DNA of 64,000 nucleotides. Origin: JBBSAT01 sp046351235 (GTDB lineage Bacteria; Myxococcota_A; Polyangia; Polyangiales; Sandaracinaceae). The position numbers and the translations under genes were made by a program. The first letter of the stretch is position 1, and each line of letters opens with the position of its first letter. Location: the NCBI GenBank assembly GCA_046351235.1, contig JAXLYV010000002.1:744001-808000 (forward strand), read 5' to 3'. Below the pieces are notes generated by a model. That model was not told the origin of the DNA. It did not search any database and worked only from the letters and a program-made list of their open reading frames with translations. Below, piece after piece: positions 53,192 through 60,514 of this stretch.

Positions 53192-53557
53192 TCAGCCGCC
53201 GAGCTCGCTCGCGAGCTTGGGCGCGTTCGTGCGCAGCAGGAAGCGCGCCTTGCCGTAGTTGCCGTCCGGGCGCAGCGCGATCGCGACGAAGTAGTCGTCG
53301 TTGATCATGCGGATCACGGTCGTCATCTTCTCGGCCTGGATCGAGACCTCGCGCGCCGAGCCCGCGTCGAGCAGCTCGGCCGCGCGCTTGATCTCCTTGA
53401 GGATCACGCTGTACTCCATGCCCACGTTCTCGACCTCGACGGGCGCATCGCCCTCGGCGATGAACGCGTCGACCGAGATGCCGTCGAGGCCCATGACGAG
53501 CGCGGCGAGGCCGCCTTCGGTGCGCGAGACGACGTCCTTCAGAAGGTCTTGGAACAT
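53192..53557 (-). CDS. Roadblock/LC7-domain protein (MglB-like)
   Basis: The 121-residue protein is a single Roadblock/LC7 domain: MFQDLLKDVVSRTEGGLAAL, VMGLDGISVDAF and SIQAEKMTTVIRMINDDYFV. In myxobacteria MglB, a Roadblock protein, is the GAP of the polarity GTPase MglA. No MglA-type GTPase is in this window, and Roadblock domains are numerous in these genomes, so the MglB identity is not claimed. It is the first gene before the small unknown/aroQ/accB/accC run (gap of 33-51 bases). Confidence 0.88.
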   Translation of the reverse strand: MFQDLLKDVVSRTEGGLAALVMGLDGISVDAFIAEGDAPVEVENVGMEYSVILKEIKRAAELLDAGSAREVSIQAEKMTTVIRMINDDYFVAIALRPDGNYGKARFLLRTNAPKLASELGG

Positions 53558-53645
53558 GGCGTGAACATCAAGCACACGCCTGTTCGACCGCGTCAAGGAA
53601 ACGGTTTCGGGGCGCGCCTTCTCGGGCGGGCCGGCCGTCGGGGGC

Positions 53646-54797
53646 TCACTGATCCTTGAGCAGCCGCTTCCAGTCGGTCGGCAGGTCGAGGAAGCCCTCG
53701 CCGTGCATGTAGTCGTAGAGGGCGTCGTTGATCACGGCGCAGATCTCGGCGTGGATGTGGGGGTCGGCCACGAAGTCGCGCGTGGCCTCGCGGAAGCTCC
53801 CGGCCTCGGCCGCCGCCTGCTTCGCGATCGGCGTCTGCACGTTCAGCACGAGGTGCTCGAGGAACTTTCGGTCGAAGGCCTCGCGGAACGCGTGGAAGCG
53901 GTCGGCCGTGATCTTGTATCCGAGGTCCGTACCGTGCGCGACGCGCGACTGCTTGATCACCTCCCACGCGAAGTCGCCGAGCTCCTCGGGGAACGTCGTC
54001 GCGAAGAAGCGCGTGAGGTGCTCCTTGTAGATCGCGAGCAGGCGCTCGAGCTCGGGCGTCGTCTTGCTGAGGAAGTCGGTCGTGAGCGACTTCAGGTAGC
54101 GCTCGAGCTCCTCGTGCGCGCGCTCGCGCACGCTCGGATCGGTCACCGGGAGCGCGTCGAGCTCGGCGGTGATCGCCGCCTCCTGGCGCTTGATCGCGAA
54201 GTAGAGCACCTGCTCGGGCCACGTCGCGGCGGGCACGTCGCGCGATCCCTCGGCCAGCCGCGCGTAGAGCTCGCTGTTGAAGAAGAGCTGCGTGATGCGA
54301 CGCTGGACCTCTTCGATCTTGCGCGTCAGGAGCTTGTTGCGCGCGCCGGCGAAGAGCTTCTCGAGGCAGGTGCGCAGCTCGTGGATGAGCTCGATCTCCA
54401 CCTCGGCCACGGGCCGCACGACCGGCTTCTGCTCGGCCGCGATCCGACCCAGCGAGCGCAGCTCCTCGACCACCTGCGCGGTGATCGCGTCGAGCTCCGC
54501 GTTCGTCTTCATGTCCTGCTGGTAGTAGCGAACCCGCGCTTGCAGCTGCTCGTCGCGCAAGCGCGCGGCGCTCGAGGCAGCGTCGATGAGCTGTTGCGTG
54601 CTCGTGATGCGCCCGGGGTCGGAAGGGCGGGCGGGCGCGGCGGGCGCGGGCTTGGCGACGGCGGGCGGCGGCGGGGCGGCGGGCGCCACCGCGGGCGCCG
54701 GCGCGGTCGGTGCGGCGGGGCGCTTGGGCGGGGGCGGCGGCGGCATCCGCGGGATCGAGCGGGCCGAGGCGGGCGGCGGAGGCGGCTTCCGGTCCAT
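53646..54797 (-). CDS. Pro-rich N-terminus, helical protein of unknown function
   Basis: The ~383-residue product has a ~70-residue N-terminus made of Pro, Ala and Lys. The rest is mostly helical and soluble: LIDAASSAARLRDEQLQARV, IELIHELRTCLEKLFAGARN and EELERYLKSLTTDFLSK. There is no signal peptide, and no domain is recognised; it could be a cytoskeletal or scaffold protein. ATG 54797 is chosen because an ATG at 54857 would overlap the divergent gene at 54844. No ribosome-binding site is clear. Confidence 0.7.
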   Translation of the reverse strand: MDRKPPPPPASARSIPRMPPPPPPKRPAAPTAPAPAVAPAAPPPPAVAKPAPAAPARPSDPGRITSTQQLIDAASSAARLRDEQLQARVRYYQQDMKTNAELDAITAQVVEELRSLGRIAAEQKPVVRPVAEVEIELIHELRTCLEKLFAGARNKLLTRKIEEVQRRITQLFFNSELYARLAEGSRDVPAATWPEQVLYFAIKRQEAAITAELDALPVTDPSVRERAHEELERYLKSLTTDFLSKTTPELERLLAIYKEHLTRFFATTFPEELGDFAWEVIKQSRVAHGTDLGYKITADRFHAFREAFDRKFLEHLVLNVQTPIAKQAAAEAGSFREATRDFVADPHIHAEICAVINDALYDYMHGEGFLDLPTDWKRLLKDQ

Positions 54798-54843
54798 GGG
54801 GAGCGATGGTGCCCGCTCTTCTGCTTCGTGCCAACGTCGACCC

Positions 54844-55095
54844 ATGGGCTTGTTCACGACGACCGTGCGCTGGAACGACGGCAGCGATCCCGAGCGCTAC
54901 GAGGCCGTGGAGGTGCGCGCGGACGGCCTGTTCTGGTACGCGTGGTCGCACGTCCACGGGCGCGGTCGCGAGCGCGAGGCGTTGCAGAGCTACGAGGCGT
55001 ACTTCCGCGATGGCCCGCTGCGCGCGCTGCCACGCAGCGCGGCGGCCGAGCTCGCTCGTGCCGTACGCGCGCGGCCCGAGAGCGAGCCGGCGTGA
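54844..55095 (+). CDS. Small protein, unknown
   Basis: The 83-residue protein is aromatic and acidic in its first half (LFTTTVRWNDGSDPERYEAV, ADGLFWYAWSHVHG) and helical in the second (ALPRSAAAELARAVRAR). No family is recognised. Its stop overlaps the GTG of the HExxH gene (GTGA), so the two are co-translated and may be partners. No ribosome-binding site is clear. Confidence 0.65.
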   Translation: MGLFTTTVRWNDGSDPERYEAVEVRADGLFWYAWSHVHGRGREREALQSYEAYFRDGPLRALPRSAAAELARAVRARPESEPA

Positions 55096-56384
55096 AGCGG
55101 GCGCCTTCCCAGGCGCGGCGCGTGATCCTGCCGAGCCAGCGTGTCGTCGAGGTCGTGATCGATCGGAACGGGGCGCGCCGCGCGGTCGAGGAGCGCTCGC
55201 TCTTCCGGGATGCGCTCGCGGTCGTCGGCTCGGATCGGATGCGCGTGAGCGACCCGAAGACGGGGCGCCTCGACGCGGCGGCGATCGACGCGCTGCCGGT
55301 CGGCGATTTCCACGTGCTGCGCGATCTGGCGATCCGCGAGGGCCTCGTGCCCGGCGAGGTCGAGAGCTTCGCGTGCGAGAACTGCGATGCGCCGCTCCAC
55401 TTCGATCCGTCGAAGCTCGCGCCCGAGGACCTCGAGGATCGCTACGAGGACGACGCGATCCCGGCGGAGGTCCGGCTCGCGCTCGACCCGCCGCTCGCGC
55501 TCGGCAAGCGGCGCTACACGCACGTGCGCGCGAAGGCCGTCGAGGTGCGCACGGCGCGTCTCTTCTGGCGTCAGCTCGGCAAGAAGGGCAGCGACGGATT
55601 CGAGGTGACGCCGAAGCTGCTCGCGTCGATGGGCATCGTGGCGCTCGAGGGCGAGCGCGGCGCGGTGATCGACGAGCCCCGCGCGCTCGCGCGTGCGCTC
55701 GCGGCCGCGCCCGACGAAGCATGGAGCGTGGTCGAAGATGCGTTCCTCGCGCTCGCCTATCCCACGCGCGCGATCGCGAGCCTCACGTGCGCACGCTGCG
55801 AGACGATCTGCGATCTCGAGGTGCCTTGGCCGCGCGAGCTCTCGCCGGGCCAGTACGAGCGGGCGCCGAGCGCGCGCGCGCCGTTCCCCGACGCGGCCGC
55901 CTTCGCCGATCGCGCGCGCGCGATCGCCGACGCGACGTGGCGGAAGATGGACGCGGGCGGGCTCGCGCTCGAGATCGAGCTCGGGGTCCCCGAGGTCGAC
56001 TCGGGCGGCGTGCCGATGCTCGGCTCGTACGCGCCCGAGACGGACGACGCGGGCACGCGCTTCGTCGTGCGCCTCTACTATCGGACCTTCGAGCGCGAGC
56101 ACCGCGAGAGCGCTCGCTTCGATTGGGAGAGCGAGCTCGCCGAGACGATCGAGCACGAAGCGCAGCACCATCTCTACTACCTCGCCGGACACGACCCCAT
56201 GGATGAGGGGGAGCGCGCAGAAAGTGAGCGTGAGCTCGTGCGTCGCGTGGGTGGGGAGAAGCGCTACCGAAAGCTCCAGCGTCGCGCGCTCTTCGACGGC
56301 GTGTGGGAAATCGTACGCGTGCTCCTACCCGCGCTCGCGCTGATCGCTCTCGGTGTGTTCGTCCTCTCTCGCTGCGACGCGTGA
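55092..56384 (+). CDS. HExxH protein with Cys pairs and C-terminal TM helix
   Basis: The 430-residue protein contains TIEHEAQHHLYYLAGHDP with a metallopeptidase-type HExxH (His355-Glu356 to His359) and an Asp-rich HDPMDE just after. Two Cys pairs (CENCDAPLHF and CARCETICDL) could each bind zinc. A C-terminal hydrophobic helix (VLLPALALIALGVFVL) anchors it. The N-terminal ~60 residues read as a strand-rich domain. There is no signal peptide. It could be a membrane-bound gluzincin-like protease, but no family is recalled. GTG 55092 overlaps the stop of the small gene before it. Confidence 0.75.
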   Translation: MKRAPSQARRVILPSQRVVEVVIDRNGARRAVEERSLFRDALAVVGSDRMRVSDPKTGRLDAAAIDALPVGDFHVLRDLAIREGLVPGEVESFACENCDAPLHFDPSKLAPEDLEDRYEDDAIPAEVRLALDPPLALGKRRYTHVRAKAVEVRTARLFWRQLGKKGSDGFEVTPKLLASMGIVALEGERGAVIDEPRALARALAAAPDEAWSVVEDAFLALAYPTRAIASLTCARCETICDLEVPWPRELSPGQYERAPSARAPFPDAAAFADRARAIADATWRKMDAGGLALEIELGVPEVDSGGVPMLGSYAPETDDAGTRFVVRLYYRTFEREHRESARFDWESELAETIEHEAQHHLYYLAGHDPMDEGERAESERELVRRVGGEKRYRKLQRRALFDGVWEIVRVLLPALALIALGVFVLSRCDA

Positions 56385-56423
56385 AGCGCTCTGGAACAAA
56401 AGAACACCTTTACCCAACGAGAG

Positions 56424-57716
56424 GTGTCCCGTAACTTGGATCCGATGGCCGCTCAGCAGTTCCGCGAGAGCGCGCTCGCCGAGCTCGGGGTCCGCTGCGT
56501 CGCGTTGCGCGCCGGGGCGACGGCCGCTGCAGCGCGCGAGCTCGCGACGGATTTGCCGACGCTGACACGTGTCATCGAGGAGGCGCGTCGCGAGGGCGCG
56601 GCCGTCGATCGCGCCGCAGGCCTCGCCGCACGGCTCGAGGGCGAGAGCGTCGTCGTCCACTCGACGGCGGCGCTGCGTACCGAGTCGCTCGCGTGGGCCG
56701 GCGTCGCGCACGAGCTCCGCAACGCGCTCACCACCATCGCCGGCTGGGCGACGATCGCCGCCGACAGCAAGGACGCGGCGCGCCAGCGCCGGGCGATCGC
56801 GATGGTGCAGGAGAGCGCGCGGGACGCGATGGACGTCGCGCCCCTGCTGCTCGAGGACGCGAGCAGCGCAGGCTCGACCGAGGTCGCGCGCGCCGTGCGC
56901 CAGGCCGTCGATCGACTCTTGCCCGTGGCCGCGTCGCGCAAGGTCGAGCTCACCTGCCGTCGCATCGACGAGGCCAACGTGCGCATGTCGCGTGCCGCGC
57001 TCGGCTCCATCGTCGTGAACCTCGTCAAGAACGCGATCGAGGCGTGCGAGACGGGCGGGCACGTCGAGGTCGGTGTGCGCGACGCCGATCGCAAGATCGA
57101 GATCCTCGTCGAGGACGACGGGCGCGGAATGACGGACGAGAAGCTCGCGCGTCTGTTCCGCGCGTCGCAGGCCGAGCGCGAGGGCGCACGGGCCGGGCGC
57201 GGCATCGGCCTCTCGGTCGTGCGCGAGCTGGTGGGTCGCGCGGGCGGCGCCGTGCGCGCGACGAGCCGCCTCGGCTCGGGCAGCTGTGTGCGCGTCGAGC
57301 TCCCCAAGGCGGAGGCCGCGGCGGGCAGCTCGGGCGTTCGTGCGCGCTCGGCGAGCCGCCGCGTGCTCGTGGTCGACGACCACGCCTCGCTCGCGGACCT
57401 GGTGGCCTCGGCGCTGACGGCGCGGGGTGCGGAGGTCGTGGTGACGGCGAAGCCGGCGGAGGCGATCGCGGCCGCCGAGGAGGAGCGCTTCGACGTGGCG
57501 CTCGTCGATCTCGATCTCGGCGAGGCCTCCGGCGCGCCGCTCGTCAAGCAGCTCGTCGCGCGGCACCTCGCGCGGCGCGTGGTCGTGATGAGCGGCGCGA
57601 GCGCCGTGCCCGATCTCGGCGCCGACGGCCTCTTGCGCAAGCCCTTCGATCTGCGGGACGTGGAAGAGGTCGCGCTCGAGTCCACGCGCGTGGGCCGCAA
57701 GCGCCGCGCGCAGTAG
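56424..57716 (+). CDS. Soluble histidine kinase - receiver hybrid
   Basis: The 430-residue protein has no membrane helix and no sensor domain recognised in its first ~85 residues. The kinase core has AGVAHELRNALTTI (catalytic His), NLVKNAIEAC (N-box), EDDGRGM and RGIGLSVV. A receiver follows with LVVDDHASLADL, the Asp in VALVDLDLG and LLRKPF. It is a hybrid kinase with an attached receiver. The start is uncertain: GTG 56424, TTG 56436 and ATG 56445 are all possible; GAGAGG at 56419 favours 56436. The partner regulator is not in the window. Confidence 0.85.
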   Translation: MSRNLDPMAAQQFRESALAELGVRCVALRAGATAAAARELATDLPTLTRVIEEARREGAAVDRAAGLAARLEGESVVVHSTAALRTESLAWAGVAHELRNALTTIAGWATIAADSKDAARQRRAIAMVQESARDAMDVAPLLLEDASSAGSTEVARAVRQAVDRLLPVAASRKVELTCRRIDEANVRMSRAALGSIVVNLVKNAIEACETGGHVEVGVRDADRKIEILVEDDGRGMTDEKLARLFRASQAEREGARAGRGIGLSVVRELVGRAGGAVRATSRLGSGSCVRVELPKAEAAAGSSGVRARSASRRVLVVDDHASLADLVASALTARGAEVVVTAKPAEAIAAAEEERFDVALVDLDLGEASGAPLVKQLVARHLARRVVVMSGASAVPDLGADGLLRKPFDLRDVEEVALESTRVGRKRRAQ

Positions 57717-57851
57717 GTGGCCGAAGGTCCCGGCCCGCGGACGGTCCCGCCGGGCGCGGCCGAGCGGATCCTTCGGAAGCGAGAGGGCTCGCCGTGGTGC
57801 CGCGAGGCTGGCGGGCCCGACGAGCGGATCGACTCGAAGCGCCGGCGGACC

Positions 57852-57857
57852 TAAGGT
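57852..57857 (+). promoter_or_regulatory. Putative -10 element, leaderless start
   Basis: TAAGGT lies exactly six bases before the GTG at 57864. Confidence 0.5.
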
Positions 57858-57863
57858 CGGCGC

Positions 57864-59519
57864 GTGCTGCGCGAGCGCGCATTTCCGGCCCTCCCCGATG
57901 GCGCGATCGTCCTCGAGAACGAGGACGTGATCGTCGTCGACAAGCCGCCATTCGTCCCTTGCCAGGCGAGCGGGGCGGCGGCCGATGACCTGCCCGCGCG
58001 CCTCGCGGCCCATCGTGCCGCGCGCGGCGACGCCGACGCCTACGTGGGGGTCCACCAGCGGCTCGATCGCGCGACGAGCGGTCTGGTCGTGTACGCGAAG
58101 CGGCGCGAGGCCAACGCCTGGCTCGCGCGCGCCTTCGAGGGCCGCGCGGTCGCGAAGGAGTACGTCGCAGCGGTCGCGAGCGGCCGCGCCCTGCCGGACC
58201 GGGCGCGCTGGGAGGACGCGCTGCGCGAGGACGAGGACGGCGTCGTGCGCGTCGTGAAGAAGGGCTCGCCGCGCTCCGTCGTCGCCGCGACCGAGATGCG
58301 CGTGCTCGAGCGACGGGGAGAGCGCGCGCTGGTGGGCCTGCGCATCGAGACGGGGCGCACCCACCAGATCCGCGCGCAGCTCGCGCATCGGGGCGCGCCG
58401 ATCGCCGGCGATGCGTGGTACGGGGGTGCCCCCTGGCGGCGCCTCTTGCTCGCGTCGGTGCACCTCGCGATCCCGGGCCATCTCGACGCGCGCGTCGATC
58501 CACCGCGCTCGTTCGGCGACTTTCTCGCGGGCCTCCACTGCGATCCCACGGTCGACGTCGGCTACGCACGCGAGATCCTCCGCGATGCGGCCGAGCATCG
58601 CCACGCGCTCGCCCACGATGCCGGCACGAGCTGCTTCCGCTGGCTGAACGACGCCGCCGAGGGCGCGCCCGGGCTCGCCCTCGACGTCTACGGCGAGCAC
58701 GTCGTCCTGCACGTCTACGACGACCGCGACGTGGGCATGCTCGCGCGCACGCTGGTCGAGCTCGGTGCGCGCGGCGTGTACCTGAAGCGGCGCCCCAAGC
58801 GGGCGAACGATCTCGACGAGGCCACCGCACGCGCGCTCGCGCCGCCCGAGCCGATCGCCGGCGAGCCCACGGCGGAGAGCGAGATCGACGTGCTCGAGAG
58901 CGGCGTGCGGCTGCGGGCGAGGCTCGGCGACGGGCTCTCGACCGGGCTCTTCCTCGACCAGCGCGCGCATCGGGCGCGGGTGCGCGAGCTCGCCGGCGGC
59001 GCGCGCGTGCTGAACCTGTTCTCGTACACGTGCGCGTTCAGCATCTTCGCGGCCCTCGGGGGCGCACGCGAGGTCGTCAGCGTGGATGCCGCTCGCAAGC
59101 AGCTCGAGCGCGGCACGCACGGCTTCGAGCTCGCAGGGCTCGATCCGAGAGCGCACGAGACGATCGCGGACGACGCGTTCGCCGTGCTCGATCGCTTCGC
59201 GCGGCGCGGGCGCAGCTTCGATCTGGTCGTCTGCGACCCGCCGACCTATTCGTCGGCCGGCAAGACGCGCTTCACGTCGGGCAAGATGTGGAAGGAGCTC
59301 GCAGCGCGCGTGCTGCGTGTGCTCGCGCCCCACGGCGCCGTGCTCGCGACGACGAACGATCGGCGCGCGAGCCAGCGCGATCTGCGGGCGGCGTTCCACG
59401 AGGCATCGCGCGCGACCGAGATCCGGCTCGCTTCGCTGCGCGATCTCCCGGCGCCCGTGGACTTTCCCGCGCCCATCGGCAGCGAGCCGCATCTCAAGGG
59501 CGTGATCGCTCGGCGCTGA
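57864..59519 (+). CDS. Pseudouridine synthase - SAM methyltransferase fusion
   Basis: The 551-residue protein joins two RNA-modifying activities. Residues ~1-220 are an RluA-type pseudouridine synthase: ENEDVIVVDKPPFVPC, the catalytic HQRLDRATSGLVVYAK and GRTHQIRAQLAH. Residues ~245-551 are a class-I SAM methyltransferase of RlmI type: LNLFSYTCAFSIFAALGGA (SAM site), VVSVDAA and VCDPPTYSS (NPPY-like). The two domains usually occur as separate proteins acting on rRNA. Both catalytic sets are intact. The GTG has TAAGGT exactly six bases upstream. The target is probably rRNA. Confidence 0.9.
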   Translation: MLRERAFPALPDGAIVLENEDVIVVDKPPFVPCQASGAAADDLPARLAAHRAARGDADAYVGVHQRLDRATSGLVVYAKRREANAWLARAFEGRAVAKEYVAAVASGRALPDRARWEDALREDEDGVVRVVKKGSPRSVVAATEMRVLERRGERALVGLRIETGRTHQIRAQLAHRGAPIAGDAWYGGAPWRRLLLASVHLAIPGHLDARVDPPRSFGDFLAGLHCDPTVDVGYAREILRDAAEHRHALAHDAGTSCFRWLNDAAEGAPGLALDVYGEHVVLHVYDDRDVGMLARTLVELGARGVYLKRRPKRANDLDEATARALAPPEPIAGEPTAESEIDVLESGVRLRARLGDGLSTGLFLDQRAHRARVRELAGGARVLNLFSYTCAFSIFAALGGAREVVSVDAARKQLERGTHGFELAGLDPRAHETIADDAFAVLDRFARRGRSFDLVVCDPPTYSSAGKTRFTSGKMWKELAARVLRVLAPHGAVLATTNDRRASQRDLRAAFHEASRATEIRLASLRDLPAPVDFPAPIGSEPHLKGVIARR

Positions 59520-59534
59520 GCGCGCGCGCCGGCC

Positions 59535-60422
59535 TCACCGCACGCTGTTGCGCGTCTGCTTGGCGCGGTAGAGCGCCTTGTCGGCGGTGTCGACGAGCAT
59601 CGCGGGCTGCAGGATCTCCGGGTGCGGGACCGCGGCCACGCCGATGCTGACGGTCACCGAGAGCCGGGTATCCCCGTGCACGAAGGGATAGCGCTCCACG
59701 CTCGAGCGGACGCGCTCGCCGAACGCGCGCGCGGCCTCCAGCGCAATCCCGCGCGACAGGATCCCGAACTCCTCGCCGCCGTAGCGCGCGAAGACGTCCT
59801 CGGCGCGGATGACCTTGAGCAGGTGGGCCGAGAGCTGCACGAGCACCGCGTCGCCCGCGGGATGGCCGTACGTGTCGTTCAGGACCTTGAAGTGATCGAT
59901 GTCGAGCAGCAGCAGCGAGAGCGCCGTCCCGTGGCGCACGGAGTAGGCGAACTCCTGGTCGAGCCGCTCGTCGAGGTACTTGCGGTTGAACGCGCGTGTG
60001 AGCCCGTCGCGGAGCGAGGACTCGTACATCGTGCGGTGGTAGTTCTCGTCGATCTCGTCGAAGAGCGCGAAGCGCAGCACGACGCCGTCCCCGAGCTCGA
60101 CCTTGTCGCCGTCGGCCAGGAGCTGCGGCGTCTTCAAGCGCTGGCCGTTCAAGAACGTGCCGTTGCGCGAGCCGAGGTCCTCGAGGAGCCAGCCTCCGGC
60201 GCCCTCGACGATGCGGGCGTGGCGCCGCGAGACCTCGTCGGAGTCGATCGGAATCGTGGCGTCGGACGCGCGGCCGAGGACGACGCCGTGCCCCACGGGG
60301 AACACCGCGCCGACGTTCGTTCCTGCGAGGAAGACGAGGCGCGGGCGACGCCGCGTCAGCCCCTTGGCCGGCGTCGCCGAACGCTCGGAGATGCGTGTGG
60401 TCTCGTCCGCTTCGCGCCCCAT
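59535..60422 (-). CDS. FHA-GGDEF diguanylate cyclase
   Basis: The 295-residue protein starts with a disordered ~25 residues, an FHA domain (VLGRASDATIPI, EVSRRHARI, DLGSRNGTFLNG; ~45-115) and a GGDEF domain (~135-295). The active-site signature is GGEEF in ARYGGEEFGIL, with DIDHFKVLNDTYGH before it, so it should make cyclic di-GMP. FHA input implies control by phosphothreonine, which links it to Ser/Thr kinases such as the one at 2319. No I-site RxxD was checked. TAGCCT lies about 10 bases before the ATG and no ribosome-binding site is seen. It converges with the RluA fusion gene. Confidence 0.93.
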   Translation of the reverse strand: MGREADETTRISERSATPAKGLTRRRPRLVFLAGTNVGAVFPVGHGVVLGRASDATIPIDSDEVSRRHARIVEGAGGWLLEDLGSRNGTFLNGQRLKTPQLLADGDKVELGDGVVLRFALFDEIDENYHRTMYESSLRDGLTRAFNRKYLDERLDQEFAYSVRHGTALSLLLLDIDHFKVLNDTYGHPAGDAVLVQLSAHLLKVIRAEDVFARYGGEEFGILSRGIALEAARAFGERVRSSVERYPFVHGDTRLSVTVSIGVAAVPHPEILQPAMLVDTADKALYRAKQTRNSVR

Positions 60423-60514
60423 GCGTGGAGGTAGGCTAGCGCGGACCGCGGCCTGAATCGACTGCGAACGAGGGTGTCGGTCTCGGGGGAGGACGTGGGC
60501 ATCCGCCCCGGTCG

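Noticed and set aside
57759..57835. Two imperfect GAGCGGATC...GAAGCG copies before the RluA fusion
   Set aside because: Only the outer parts match, with several differences in between, so chance in GC-rich sequence is likely.
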